A DNA stretch of 64,000 nucleotides from positions 143,486 to 207,485 of the forward strand of contig CAJNDD010000001.1 of NCBI GenBank assembly GCA_905221435.1. The letters run 5' to 3'. This DNA is from a bacterium (GTDB lineage: Bacteria > Bacillota > Bacilli > Lactobacillales > Streptococcaceae). Within the stretch, counting starts at the first letter, position 1; every line of letters starts with the position of its first letter. Below are positions 1 through 9,072 of this stretch, one piece after another. The notes below the pieces were generated by a model. That model had not been told where the DNA came from. It searched no databases and saw only the letters and a list, made by a program, of their open reading frames with translations. Made by a program: the position numbers and the translations under genes.

Positions 1-582
1 TTCCCACGTGAAGACATCTCTATCAAGGATTCAACTCTTCAAATCGCTCTTGCTATCAAGGATGAAGTGCTTGACCTTGAATCTGCTGGCGTGAAAATCA
101 TCCAAATCGACGAGGCTGCTCTTCGTGAGAAATTGCCACTCCGTCGTAGCGACTGGTACGAAGACTACCTTGACTGGGCAATTCCTGCCTTCCGCTTGGT
201 ACACTCAACAGTAGCACCAGACACACAAATCCACACTCATATGTGTTACTCAGAATTTACAGATATCATCCCAGCTATCGACAACATGGATGCGGACGTT
301 ATTTCCTTTGAAGCAAGCCGTTCAAACCTTGAAATCTTGGACGAACTCAAAGCGAAAAACTTCCAAACAGAAGTGGGACCTGGGGTTTACGATATCCACT
401 CACCTCGTGTGCCAAACGAAGGTGAAATTGACCACACTATCGAAGCTATCCTTGCTAAAGTACCAAGCAAGAAAGTTTGGATCAACCCTGACTGTGGTTT
501 GAAAACACGTGGTATTCCAGAAACAAAAGAAAGCTTGATCCGCCTTGTTGAAGCAGCAAAAGCTGCGCGTGAGAAATTATAA
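1..582 (+). CDS. metE: Cobalamin-independent methionine synthase, C-terminal part
   Basis: The gene starts before the window; an open frame runs from base 1 to the stop at 580-582 (about 193 residues). MetE transfers the methyl group of 5-methyltetrahydropteroyltri-glutamate to homocysteine in the cytosol. Visible C-terminal-domain motifs are [10 protein letters not shown], whose His and Cys are zinc ligands of the family, and [12 protein letters not shown], which carries the last zinc Cys. The next gene, metF, supplies the methyl donor, so the two form the usual metE-metF unit with a gap of about 95 bases. The internal GTG at 67 is not a start; it lies inside the conserved barrel domain. Confidence 0.95.
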   Translation, partial: FPREDISIKDSTLQIALAIKDEVLDLESAGVKIIQIDEAALREKLPLRRSDWYEDYLDWAIPAFRLVHSTVAPDTQIHTHMCYSEFTDIIPAIDNMDADVISFEASRSNLEILDELKAKNFQTEVGPGVYDIHSPRVPNEGEIDHTIEAILAKVPSKKVWINPDCGLKTRGIPETKESLIRLVEAAKAAREKL

Positions 583-676
583 GATAAGATTTCTCTCGTG
601 ATACTGACTGATCAAGGAACTGCTTGGCCTAAGCCGGCTTAGCAATCATGAAATCAAAAAGAAAAGGATAATGACT

Positions 677-1543
677 ATGTCACGCCAAACTCCGTCACTT
701 TCATTTGAAGTGTTCCCTCCAAACCCAGCTGTGGGTAATGATAAAATTATTTCAGCCTTGCAGGATATGCGGGAGCTGACACCGCACTTTATCAGTGTGA
801 CTGCCAGCAATAATAAATTTAATATCAAGGAAACAACAGTTCGTTTGGCTGACTTTATCCAGAATGACTTGGCGATTCCAACTATTGCCCACTTGCCAGC
901 TATCTATCTGACCAAGGAAAAGGTTGCTGAAACCATTGCAGACTTGGATAAGGTTGGGGTCCAGAAAATCTTGGCCTTGCGTGGGGATATTATCCCTGAT
1001 GTGGAACCGCAAAAGGATTTCCGCTACGCAACAGATTTGATTGAGTTCATCAAGGAACAAGCTCCTCACTTTGATATTATTGGCGCTTGCTACCCAGAGG
1101 GGCACCCTGACTCGCCAAACCAGATCTCGGATATCCAAAATCTTAAGAAGAAAGTGGATGCAGGCTGTTCCAGCCTCGTAACGCAACTTTTCTTTGACAA
1201 TGAGCGCTTCTATGATTTCCAAGACAAGTGTACCTTGGCAGGGATTGATGTTCCTATTCATGCAGGAATCATGCCCATTCTTAACCGTAATCAAGCGCTT
1301 CGTCTTTTGAAGACTTGTGAGAATATCCATCTTCCACGCAAATTCAAGGCTATCTTGGACAAGTATGAGCATGACCCTGAGTCGCTCAGAGCAGCAGGAC
1401 TTGCCTATGCAGTGGATCAGATCGTGGACTTGGTAACCCAGGATGTCGCAGGTGTGCATCTCTACACCATGAACAATGCTGAAACAGCAAAATACATCCA
1501 CCAAGCAACCCATGCCTTGTTCAACCATCAGTCTCTAGGGTAA
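677..1543 (+). CDS. metF: 5,10-methylenetetrahydrofolate reductase
   Basis: MetF reduces 5,10-methylene-THF to 5-methyl-THF, the methyl donor used by MetE. The 288-residue length suits a bacterial MetF. Family landmarks are SFEVFPP near the N-terminus (Glu of the FAD/folate site), LRGD near residue 95, GACYPEGHPDSP, and VTQLFFDN. Two ATGs (671 and 677) are in frame; AAGGA at 664-668 is only 2 bases from the first but 8 from the second, so 677 is preferred. A hairpin terminator follows at 1645-1684. The gene appears co-expressed with metE. Confidence 0.95.
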   Translation: MSRQTPSLSFEVFPPNPAVGNDKIISALQDMRELTPHFISVTASNNKFNIKETTVRLADFIQNDLAIPTIAHLPAIYLTKEKVAETIADLDKVGVQKILALRGDIIPDVEPQKDFRYATDLIEFIKEQAPHFDIIGACYPEGHPDSPNQISDIQNLKKKVDAGCSSLVTQLFFDNERFYDFQDKCTLAGIDVPIHAGIMPILNRNQALRLLKTCENIHLPRKFKAILDKYEHDPESLRAAGLAYAVDQIVDLVTQDVAGVHLYTMNNAETAKYIHQATHALFNHQSLG

Positions 1544-1644
1544 TCAATTCTTTAACCACTGAGACGACAGCTTGTCATTCACTTGCTTTTAAATGAAAAA
1601 TGACAGTTGCAAAAGCCAAAGAATTCGCTAAATAAAATAAACAA

Positions 1645-1684
1645 CAAACCATTCCTCTTTTCATGGGGGAATGGTTCCTTTTTA
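1645..1684 (+). terminator. Terminator of metE-metF
   Basis: AACCATTCC (1647-1655) pairs with GGAATGGTT (1668-1676), followed by CCTTTTTAA. This is a typical rho-independent terminator about 100 bases after the metF stop. Confidence 0.8.
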
Positions 1685-1715
1685 ATAGAAAAGCCCGCAC
1701 TTTTTAAGAAAAATA

Positions 1716-2040
1716 TGATAAAATAGACTCTGTACGTACTTGATACAAAGATGAGGGTATAAACGATACAAAAAGGCTGTTGAAATCCCTATCTCATTTC
1801 TTAGGAAAAAAGATAAGCTTCCTAGCACTCATCGAGTGCGGCGTCACCTTCCTATTTTTCTACAGAAATATTCGGCAAGCCGAACCGTCCAAAATATCTT
1901 GATTAATTGAACACGCCTACAACTCTGTGGAAACAGATAAATCTACCTAGGAGCAGTCGCTCCGTCGTTCGATTTCCTATTTTCCTTTGAGTTGCTTAAC
2001 GGCTTAGTATCTTGATCTTTGTAGGCAAGGCGTATAATTT
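1716..2040 (+). ncRNA. Long structured leader of pnp (candidate cis-RNA or small repeat element)
   Basis: No gene is visible between metF and pnp. An extended -10 box TGATAAAAT lies at 1716-1724. Downstream, TACAAAGAT (1744-1752) is an exact complement of ATCTTTGTA (2015-2023), which could close a roughly 280-nt domain. Inside are three tight perfect hairpins: GCACTC-atc-GAGTGC (1825-1839), TTCGGC-aa-GCCGAA (1871-1884) and GGAGC-agtc-GCTCC (1950-1963). A second possible promoter, TTGATC (2012-2017) with TATAAT (2033-2038) at 15-bp spacing, sits just before the pnp ribosome site. It could be an autoregulatory pnp leader, a transcribed small RNA, or a mobile repeat with inverted ends. I do not recognise it as BOX. 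Confidence 0.45.
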
Positions 2041-2062
2041 CATCAATCCAAAGGGGATTAAA

Positions 2063-4276
2063 ATGACAAAACAAGTGTTTCAAACGACTTTTGCGGGTCG
2101 TGAGTTAATCGTAGAGACTGGTCAGGTTGCTAAGCAAGCAAATGGTGCAGTTGTCGTGCGTTACGGTGAGTCAACTGTCTTGACTGCGGCCGTTATGTCT
2201 AAGAAGATGGCAACTGGGGATTTCTTCCCTCTTCAAGTCAACTACGAAGAAAAAATGTATGCGGCTGGGAAGTTTCCTGGTGGTTTTATGAAACGTGAAG
2301 GACGTCCTTCAACAGATGCGACTTTGACAGCGCGTTTGATTGACCGTCCAATCCGCCCTATGTTTGCGGAAGGTTTCCGTAACGAAGTGCAAGTGATCAA
2401 CACCGTGCTTTCTTATGATGAAAATGCCTCTGCGCCAATGGCAGCTATGTTTGGTTCATCATTGGCATTGTCTATCTCAGATATTCCGTTTGACGGACCT
2501 ATTGCTGGGGTACAAGTGGGTTATGTAGATGGCCAAATTATCATCAACCCGACACAAGAACAAGCAGAGCGTTCACTTCTTGAATTGACAGTAGCCGGTA
2601 CCAAACACGCTATCAACATGGTTGAATCTGGTGCCAAAGAATTATCAGAAGAAATCATGTTGGAAGCCCTTCTGAAAGGACACGAAGCTGTTAAAGAATT
2701 GATTGCCTTCCAAGAAGAAATCGTTGCTGCGGTCGGTAAGGAAAAAGCAGAAGTAGAATTGCTTCATGTGGACGCTGAATTACAGGCTGAAATCATCGCA
2801 GCCTACAACAGCGACCTCCAAAAAGCGGTTCAAGTAGAAGAAAAATTAGCTCGTGAAGCTGCAACCCAAGCGGTTAAAGACCAAGTGACTGCAGTGTATG
2901 AAGAAAAATATGCAGATCACGAAGAATTTGACCGTATCATGCGTGATGTGGCTGAAATCTTGGAACAAATGGAACACGCTGAAGTGCGCCGTTTGATTAC
3001 AGAAGATAAGGTACGTCCTGACGGTCGTAAGGTTGATGAAATCCGTCCTTTGGATGCACAAGTGGACTATCTTCCTCGTGTGCATGGTTCAGGTCTCTTT
3101 ACTCGTGGCCAAACTCAAGCTCTTTCAGTTTTGACCTTGGCTCCGATGGGAGAAACTCAAATCATCGATGGTTTGGACCCAGAGTACAAGAAACGCTTTA
3201 TGCACCACTATAACTTCCCTCAATACTCTGTAGGGGAAACAGGCCGTTACGGTGCGCCTGGTCGTCGTGAAATTGGTCACGGTGCTCTCGGTGAGCGTGC
3301 CCTTGCTCAAGTCTTGCCAAGTTTGGAAGAATTTCCATACGCAATCCGCTTGGTAGCAGAAGTCTTAGAATCAAACGGTTCATCTTCTCAAGCCTCTATC
3401 TGTGCGGGAACGCTTGCCCTTATGGCTGGTGGTGTGCCAATCAAGGCACCAGTAGCTGGTATTGCCATGGGTCTCATCTCAGATGGTAATAACTACACAG
3501 TATTGACCGATATCCAAGGATTGGAAGACCACTTTGGAGATATGGACTTCAAGGTTGCCGGTACTCGTGAGGGGATTACAGCTCTTCAAATGGATATCAA
3601 GATCCAAGGGATTACTGCAGAAATCTTGACTGAGGCCCTTGCTCAAGCCAAGAAAGCTCGTTTTGAAATCCTTGATGTCATCGAAGCGACTATTCCAGAA
3701 GTTCGTCCAGAATTGGCTCCAACTGCTCCGAAAATTGATACTATCAAGATTGATGTGGACAAAATCAAGATTGTCATCGGTAAAGGTGGAGAAACCATCG
3801 ACAAGATTATCGCTGAAACAGGCGTTAAGATTGATATCGACGAAGAAGGTAATGTTTCTATCTACTCTAGCGACCAAGATGCCATTAACCGTACCAAAGA
3901 AATCATTGCTGGTTTGGTTCGTGAAGCCAAAGTGGATGAAGTTTACCATGCTAAGGTTGTTCGTATCGAGAAATTTGGTGCCTTTGTCAACCTCTTTGAT
4001 AAGACAGATGCACTTGTGCATATTTCTGAAATGGCTTGGACTCGTACCAATCGTGTTGAGGACTTGGTAGCTATCGGTGATGAAGTCGATGTTAAGGTTA
4101 TCAAGATTGATGAAAAAGGCCGTATCGATGCCTCTATGAAGGCTCTTCTTCCTCGTCCGCCAAAACCTGAGCATGATGAAAAAGGTGAAAAGTCTGAGCG
4201 ACCTCACCGTCCACGTCATCACAAGGACCACAAACCTAAGAAAGAATTTACAGAAACACCAAAAGATTCAGAATAA
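2063..4276 (+). CDS. pnp: Polyribonucleotide nucleotidyltransferase (PNPase)
   Basis: PNPase degrades RNA 3' to 5' using phosphate and acts in mRNA turnover. The 737 residues contain two RNase PH-like domains (about 1-220 and 310-540), a KH domain with the GxxG loop IGKGGETID near residue 572, an S1 domain near 625-695, and a Lys/His/Glu-rich tail. The start ATG at 2063 has AAAGGGG at 2050-2056; an in-frame ATG at 2012 would add 17 residues inside the structured leader and is not supported. cysE follows 15 bases after the stop, so co-transcription is likely. Confidence 0.97.
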   Translation: MTKQVFQTTFAGRELIVETGQVAKQANGAVVVRYGESTVLTAAVMSKKMATGDFFPLQVNYEEKMYAAGKFPGGFMKREGRPSTDATLTARLIDRPIRPMFAEGFRNEVQVINTVLSYDENASAPMAAMFGSSLALSISDIPFDGPIAGVQVGYVDGQIIINPTQEQAERSLLELTVAGTKHAINMVESGAKELSEEIMLEALLKGHEAVKELIAFQEEIVAAVGKEKAEVELLHVDAELQAEIIAAYNSDLQKAVQVEEKLAREAATQAVKDQVTAVYEEKYADHEEFDRIMRDVAEILEQMEHAEVRRLITEDKVRPDGRKVDEIRPLDAQVDYLPRVHGSGLFTRGQTQALSVLTLAPMGETQIIDGLDPEYKKRFMHHYNFPQYSVGETGRYGAPGRREIGHGALGERALAQVLPSLEEFPYAIRLVAEVLESNGSSSQASICAGTLALMAGGVPIKAPVAGIAMGLISDGNNYTVLTDIQGLEDHFGDMDFKVAGTREGITALQMDIKIQGITAEILTEALAQAKKARFEILDVIEATIPEVRPELAPTAPKIDTIKIDVDKIKIVIGKGGETIDKIIAETGVKIDIDEEGNVSIYSSDQDAINRTKEIIAGLVREAKVDEVYHAKVVRIEKFGAFVNLFDKTDALVHISEMAWTRTNRVEDLVAIGDEVDVKVIKIDEKGRIDASMKALLPRPPKPEHDEKGEKSERPHRPRHHKDHKPKKEFTETPKDSE

Positions 4277-4291
4277 GAAAAGGAGAAATGT

Positions 4292-4909
4292 ATGGGATGG
4301 TGGCGCGAAACCATTGATATTGTAAAAGAAAATGATCCAGCGGCACGCACCAGTTTGGAAGTTTTGCTGACTTATCCAGGTGTCAAGGCCTTAGCGGCTC
4401 ACCGTCTCTCGCATTTTCTCTGGAAGCACGGCTTCAAACTCCTGGCTCGGATGCACAGTCAGTTTTGGCGCTTTTGGACCCAAATCGAGATTCATCCGGG
4501 TGCCCAGATAGAATCAGGTGTCTTTATCGACCACGGTTCTGGCTTGGTGATTGGAGAGACGGCGATTGTTGAAAAAGGCGTTCTTCTCTATCACGGAGTA
4601 ACACTTGGTGGAACAGGGAAGGATGTTGGGAAACGCCATCCGACTGTGCGTAAAGGAGCACTCATATCAGCCCATGCCCAAGTCATCGGACCGGTAGAAA
4701 TTGGTGAAAATGCCAAAGTCGGCGCAGCAGCAGTAGTTGTGGCAGACGTACCTAGTGATGTGACGGTGGTCGGAATTCCGGCTAAGATTGTCCGAGTTCA
4801 TGGACAGAAGGATGAGCCAACGATCCACGAAGTCGAAGAAAAACGAGAATACTACGTCAATAAACTCGAACATGCCCGCGAAGCCAGTCACAGATCGTCG
4901 GGGTTGTAG
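4292..4909 (+). CDS. cysE: Serine O-acetyltransferase
   Basis: CysE acetylates L-serine with acetyl-CoA, the first committed step to cysteine. The 205 residues show the N-terminal helical region and then left-handed beta-helix hexapeptide repeats, with IDHGSGLVIGETA and YHGVTLGGTGKD as the family active-site segments. AGGAG at 4281-4285 supports the ATG. The gene sits directly after pnp and upstream of cysS, so cysteine synthesis and cysteine charging lie in one transcriptional neighbourhood. Confidence 0.95.
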   Translation: MGWWRETIDIVKENDPAARTSLEVLLTYPGVKALAAHRLSHFLWKHGFKLLARMHSQFWRFWTQIEIHPGAQIESGVFIDHGSGLVIGETAIVEKGVLLYHGVTLGGTGKDVGKRHPTVRKGALISAHAQVIGPVEIGENAKVGAAAVVVADVPSDVTVVGIPAKIVRVHGQKDEPTIHEVEEKREYYVNKLEHAREASHRSSGL

Positions 4910-4943
4910 AGAGTAGTAATGCCTTGGGTAGGAGGTTAGGCAA

Positions 4944-5705
4944 ATGCTATTAGAAGAATTCGAAAATGTACCTGCTGTTATCGAACCAACTGATCGAAGT
5001 ATTCGTGGTGGAGAAATCTGTGACACGATTATTTTATCTTTTAATGGAGAAATCGTTGAACGAGTAAAGCAGTTTGAAGATGTTTATGAAGGTGGCTATC
5101 TAACCAATCTAAATGGCAGACTTCCATGGTATATCTATGAAAAAGATGGGAGTAAGGTAGCAGTTGCTATAGCTACGATTGGAGCCCCGATGGTTGTTGG
5201 ACTCTTAGAAGAACTCAAATCAAGAGGATTTAAGAACTTTATTGTTTTGGGTTCTTGCGGAGTTCTAGATCAGTCTATTCAGGCAGATAAGATTATCCTA
5301 CCAAGTTCAGCTCTACGTGATGAAGGTACAAGTTACCATTACGCTCCTGCAAGTGATGAGATAGCTTATGACGAAACTTTGCTCTTAACCATGGAAGAAG
5401 CTTTGAACAAATCTTGCATTGAACACATTCTAACAAAGGCTTGGACGACTGATGCCTTTTATCGAGAAACGCCTGATAAGGTCAAGCGTCGCTTGGCTGC
5501 TGGAGCCAAAGTGGTGGACATGGAAGCTTCAGCTATCATGGCTTGGAGTCAATTTCGCAAGAGTAAAGTCTATCAGTTCTTCTACACAGCTGACTATGTG
5601 GATCATCATAACCGAACCTGGGATGCCCGCCATGAAGAGCGGACAGCTGATGCCATGACTTTTTTCACTATCGCTTTGATAATAGCAAAGGAACTAGAAA
5701 GGTAA
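4944..5705 (+). CDS. Nucleoside phosphorylase family protein
   Basis: The 253 residues fit the PNP/UDP phosphorylase superfamily (purine or uridine phosphorylase, AMP/MTA nucleosidase). Segments seen are IATIGAPMVVGLLEEL, VLGSCGVLDQ (the Gly-rich phosphate/ribose region) and VVDMEASAIMAWSQF, where the MEA(S/T) triad binds ribose. The aspartate following HHNRTWD resembles the base-contacting region. AGGAGG at 4930-4935 supports the start. The substrate cannot be read from the sequence. The gene lies between cysE and a reductase gene, probably within the pnp-cysS operon. Confidence 0.75.
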   Translation: MLLEEFENVPAVIEPTDRSIRGGEICDTIILSFNGEIVERVKQFEDVYEGGYLTNLNGRLPWYIYEKDGSKVAVAIATIGAPMVVGLLEELKSRGFKNFIVLGSCGVLDQSIQADKIILPSSALRDEGTSYHYAPASDEIAYDETLLLTMEEALNKSCIEHILTKAWTTDAFYRETPDKVKRRLAAGAKVVDMEASAIMAWSQFRKSKVYQFFYTADYVDHHNRTWDARHEERTADAMTFFTIALIIAKELER

Positions 5706-5713
5706 CTACAAGA

Positions 5714-6235
5714 ATGGCAGTATATTTTTACGGCTGTATCACCATGGATGGCTACTTGGCAGACAGTCAGCACAGGATAGACTGGCTGCATCAGCTTGGT
5801 TCTGTAGAGGATACAGGCTATGATGACTTTTACAGGCAAATGGATATCACCATCATGGGCAAGCGGACCTTTGAGGAAATCCAAGATTTGCAAGATGTAG
5901 AAAGTTTTTATCAAGCTACGGAAAACTATGTCTTTACGCATGATAGGCACCTGCCTGTCAGCAATTACCAGTCAGTAGCTGGGGATGTGGTAGACTTTGT
6001 TCACCAGATTGACAAAGGCAAAAATGTCTTTGTGATTGGTGGTAATTCCTTGGTAGGACCGCTCTTGGATGCGGATCTTTTCGACTACCTCATTATTCAG
6101 ATAGCGCCCCTTATCCTAGGAAAGGGGGTTCCCCTCTTTACCCAAGAGGAAGGGCAGCGCTTTTACCAACTGGATAGCCTCAGACAATTTGGCCCTTTTG
6201 CAGAGCTGGTTTTCAGCCGAAAAAGTCAGAAATAG
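5714..6235 (+). CDS. RibD C-terminal/dihydrofolate reductase-like protein
   Basis: The 173-residue protein resembles the reductase domain of RibD and the DHFR superfamily. The N-terminus YFYGCITMDGYLAD matches the family 'S(L/M)DGY(I/L)A' pattern, IMGKRTFEEI is the NADPH-binding 'G(R/K)xTYE' segment, and VFVIGGNSLVGPLL carries the Gly-Gly cofactor loop. It ends with LIIQIAPLILGKGVPLF, also typical of the family. These enzymes reduce pyrimidine or folate-like substrates with NADPH; the actual substrate is unknown. It starts 8 bases after the preceding stop and precedes cysS closely. Confidence 0.75.
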   Translation: MAVYFYGCITMDGYLADSQHRIDWLHQLGSVEDTGYDDFYRQMDITIMGKRTFEEIQDLQDVESFYQATENYVFTHDRHLPVSNYQSVAGDVVDFVHQIDKGKNVFVIGGNSLVGPLLDADLFDYLIIQIAPLILGKGVPLFTQEEGQRFYQLDSLRQFGPFAELVFSRKSQK

Positions 6236-6252
6236 AGAAGGGAGTGGACCGC

Positions 6253-7596
6253 ATGATTAAAATTTACGACACCATGACCCGCAGCCTACGTGAATTTGTG
6301 CCCATTGAAGAGAGCGAGGTTAAGATGTATGTCTGTGGGCCAACCGTCTACAACTATATCCACGTTGGGAATGCTCGTTCAACGGTAGCCTTTGATACCA
6401 TTCGTCGCTACTTTGAATATCGTGGCTACGAAGTTGCCTATATTTCCAATTTTACGGATGTGGATGATAAGATTATCAACCGTGCCAAGGAAGAAGGAAT
6501 CACACCTCAGGAGGTTGCGGACAAGTACATAGCTGCCTTTCGTGAGGATGTGACGGCCTTGGGTGTGAAACCTGCGACTCGCCATCCACGTGTGGTGGAG
6601 TTTATGGCTGACATTATCTGCTTTGTGAAAGACTTGATTGAAAAAGGCTTTGCCTATGAGAGTCAAGGGGATGTTTACTTCCGTGTGGAAAAATCTCACA
6701 ACTATGCTAAATTAGCCAATAAAACCTTGGAAGATTTGGAGCTGGGTGCTTCAGGTCGTACAGATGAAGAAACGGCACGTAAGGAAAATCCTGTGGACTT
6801 TGCCCTCTGGAAAGCTGCTAAACTAGGCGAGATTTCTTGGGACAGTCCTTGGGGACCTGGTCGTCCGGGCTGGCATATCGAGTGTTCGGTCATGTCAACA
6901 GAGATTTTGGGCGATACCATTGATATCCACGGTGGTGGAGCTGACCTTGAGTTTCCTCATCATACCAACGAAATTGCCCAGTCTGAAGCTAAAACAGGTA
7001 AGACCTTTGCCAATTACTGGATGCACAATGGCTTTGTCAATATCGACAATGTCAAGATGTCTAAGTCTTTAGGAAACTTTATCACAGTTCATGATGCCCT
7101 CAAAACTATTGATGGGCAAGTGCTTCGTTTCTTCTTTGCGACTCAACATTACCGCAAGCCCATCAACTTTACGGAAAAGGCAGTTCGCGATGCCGAGACT
7201 AATCTCAAGTATCTAAAAAATACTTACGAACAACCATTTACAGGAACTGTAGATGCTCAAGAATTACAAGCATTTAAAGATAAGTTTGTGGCCGCTATGG
7301 ATGAGGACTTTAACTCTGCCAACGGTATCACAGTAGTCTTTGAAATGACCAAGTGGATTAACTCAGGTAACTATGATGCTGCTGTCAAGCAAGCTCTTGC
7401 GGCTATGTTAGAGGTCTTTGGTATTGTCTTTGTAGAGGAAGTTTTGGATGCAGAAATCGAAGCCTTAATCCAAAAACGCCAAGAAGCGCGTGCCAATCGT
7501 GACTTTGCGACAGCAGACCAAATCCGTGACCAACTGGCTGCTCAAGGCATTAAACTACTGGATACAAAAGATGGAGTGAGGTGGACACGTGATTGA
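6253..7596 (+). CDS. cysS: Cysteinyl-tRNA synthetase
   Basis: CysS attaches cysteine to tRNA-Cys. The 447 residues contain the class I signature HVGN at 37-40, preceded by the zinc Cys in CGPTVYNY, further zinc ligands in HIECS and FPHHTNE, and KMSKS near residue 268. The C-terminal DALR-like region ends in KLLDTKDGVRW, typical of CysS. The start at 6253 follows GAAGGGAG (6237-6244). A GTG at 6244 is in frame but lies within the ribosome site. The gene overlaps mrnC by 8 bases. Confidence 0.97.
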   Translation: MIKIYDTMTRSLREFVPIEESEVKMYVCGPTVYNYIHVGNARSTVAFDTIRRYFEYRGYEVAYISNFTDVDDKIINRAKEEGITPQEVADKYIAAFREDVTALGVKPATRHPRVVEFMADIICFVKDLIEKGFAYESQGDVYFRVEKSHNYAKLANKTLEDLELGASGRTDEETARKENPVDFALWKAAKLGEISWDSPWGPGRPGWHIECSVMSTEILGDTIDIHGGGADLEFPHHTNEIAQSEAKTGKTFANYWMHNGFVNIDNVKMSKSLGNFITVHDALKTIDGQVLRFFFATQHYRKPINFTEKAVRDAETNLKYLKNTYEQPFTGTVDAQELQAFKDKFVAAMDEDFNSANGITVVFEMTKWINSGNYDAAVKQALAAMLEVFGIVFVEEVLDAEIEALIQKRQEARANRDFATADQIRDQLAAQGIKLLDTKDGVRWTRD

Positions 7597-7975
7597 TGCC
7601 AATCTCATTAATGGGATTGCGCTAGCTTTTGAGGGGGATGCGGTTTATTCCATGTATATTCGTCGCCACCTCATCCTCAAAGGCATGACCAAGCCCAATA
7701 AACTCCACCAAGAGGCAACTAAGTATGTGTCAGCCAAGGCTCAGGCTCGCTTGATTGCCCTTATGTTGGAGGAGCAAGTCCTGACGGAAAAAGAAGAAGA
7801 AATCTACAAACGTGGTCGCAATACCAATAGCCACACAAAGGCCAAAAATGCAGATGTGGTGACTTATCGTATGTCCACGGGATTTGAAGCGGTCATGGGC
7901 TATCTCCATCTGACTAAAAATATGGAGAGGCTAGAGACCTTAATTGCTTGGTGCATCCAAAAAGTGGAGGAGTAG
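7589..7975 (+). CDS. mrnC: Mini-ribonuclease III
   Basis: The 128-residue protein is an RNase III catalytic domain without a double-stranded RNA-binding domain. In the family this dimer matures 23S rRNA. LAFEGDAVYSMYIRRHL holds the conserved acidic positions, and STGFEAVMGYLHL near the end holds the last acidic active-site motif. It begins with GTG inside cysS (8-base overlap), the standard cysS-mrnC pairing of Firmicutes, with GAGTGAGG just upstream. Confidence 0.93.
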   Translation: MIDANLINGIALAFEGDAVYSMYIRRHLILKGMTKPNKLHQEATKYVSAKAQARLIALMLEEQVLTEKEEEIYKRGRNTNSHTKAKNADVVTYRMSTGFEAVMGYLHLTKNMERLETLIAWCIQKVEE

Positions 7976-7977
7976 AA

Positions 7978-8847
7978 ATGCTTGCAAAAGAATTACAAGA
8001 CTGGTTTCCTGAAGCTCAGATTTCAGACCAGCCAGTAGAGAAACCAGGCTATCTTACTCTCCCTTTAGCTTCTCAGCAGTGGATTTTACTGGAGGAAGCT
8101 GGGCTCAGCGAGCGTGAAAAGCAGCTGGTTGCCCTTTTGACCCAGCAGGAGCAGGCTCGTTCGCTCAATCCTTGGTATCCCTATCTGATTGAGGGGAAGG
8201 GTCAGTCACCGCAAGCTTTCAAAAAGATTCAATTGGTTTATTGCCATCTGTCTTATTACCAACAGGAAAATCTAGCGTCTTGGCTAGATATGATGCGGAC
8301 TCTTTTTCCCAACTGTCAGACGGTGCTACAGGTCGGTGCTCAGGATTATGTATTTGTGCTTCAACAAGATAAGTACAGCTCTGTCCGCTCAATCTTATCC
8401 GATACGATTGAGACAGTTGAGTATGACTTTGGTCTTCGTTTATCTATCATGTTAGGCCAGGTGTGGTCTCAGATAGGACATCAAGCCCTATCCGACTTAA
8501 TCAAAGAGGAGCGAGATTTGTTTAAGGTATGGTGGCGTCAGGGTCACCAAGGTGTTCATACCTTTTCACAACTCTATCTCTGGAGTATGGGAGAAAGACT
8601 TATAGACTTGAAGGCAATCAAGGAATGCCTGCACCAGATAATCTTGGATCAGGATCAGATTCAGGAAATTATCCTTTCTCTCTGGGGAAATAGTGCCGTT
8701 CTCACTAAAACAGCCCAACAACTCTACCTGCACCGCAATTCTCTCCAATACAAGATTGATAGATGGGAAGAATTGACAGGGCTACAGTTGAAGGAATTGA
8801 CGGATCTTACTTTGTGTTATCAATTGATTTTACCAGATATTTTTTAA
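7978..8847 (+). CDS. PucR/CdaR-type helix-turn-helix regulator
   Basis: The 289-residue protein ends in a PucR-type HTH: TAQQLYLHRNSLQYKIDRWE, followed by a Leu-rich helix. The first 200 residues match no domain I can name and could be a divergent sensing region. The start at 7978 has GGAGG at 7967-7971, two bases after the mrnC stop, so translation is probably coupled. Targets are unknown. Confidence 0.7.
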   Translation: MLAKELQDWFPEAQISDQPVEKPGYLTLPLASQQWILLEEAGLSEREKQLVALLTQQEQARSLNPWYPYLIEGKGQSPQAFKKIQLVYCHLSYYQQENLASWLDMMRTLFPNCQTVLQVGAQDYVFVLQQDKYSSVRSILSDTIETVEYDFGLRLSIMLGQVWSQIGHQALSDLIKEERDLFKVWWRQGHQGVHTFSQLYLWSMGERLIDLKAIKECLHQIILDQDQIQEIILSLWGNSAVLTKTAQQLYLHRNSLQYKIDRWEELTGLQLKELTDLTLCYQLILPDIF

Positions 8848-8899
8848 AGTTTTATATTCATTTTATCACCTGTGATGGGGTTGTGAAAATTTACATTAT

Positions 8900-8929
8900 G
8901 GAGAGGGTTATATTGACTCTCTCCCTTTT
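8900..8929 (+). terminator. Probable terminator after the PucR-type gene
   Basis: GGAGAG (8900-8905) pairs with CTCTCC (8919-8924), followed by CTTTTG. The T run is short, so it may be weak. Confidence 0.5.
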
Positions 8930-9012
8930 GGTGTTCAAAACGATCAGAATTATCCTATAAAAAATAAAGGTATTTCGTTTATTGACCTTGATGAACTTGT
9001 TGGTGGATCAAT

Positions 9013-9046
9013 CTCAAAAAGCTAGACAAAATATCTAGCTTTTGAG
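9013..9046 (-). terminator. Terminator of birA
   Basis: The inverted repeat CTCAAAAAGCTAGA (9013-9026) / TCTAGCTTTTGAG (9034-9046) gives, read on the minus strand, a strong stem followed by T residues just past the birA stop. Confidence 0.7.
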
Positions 9047-9072
9047 AGGGGGACCAAAGATGAAAATTTTGT

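Noticed and set aside
752..1528. 258-codon open frame on the minus strand opposite metF
   Set aside because: It lies entirely within metF, has no family resemblance and no ribosome site; it is an antisense shadow of a highly conserved gene.
3479..4231. 250-codon minus-strand frame inside pnp
   Set aside because: It is rich in Asn, Phe and Asp from reversed PNPase codons, with no motif; the plus strand is clearly pnp.
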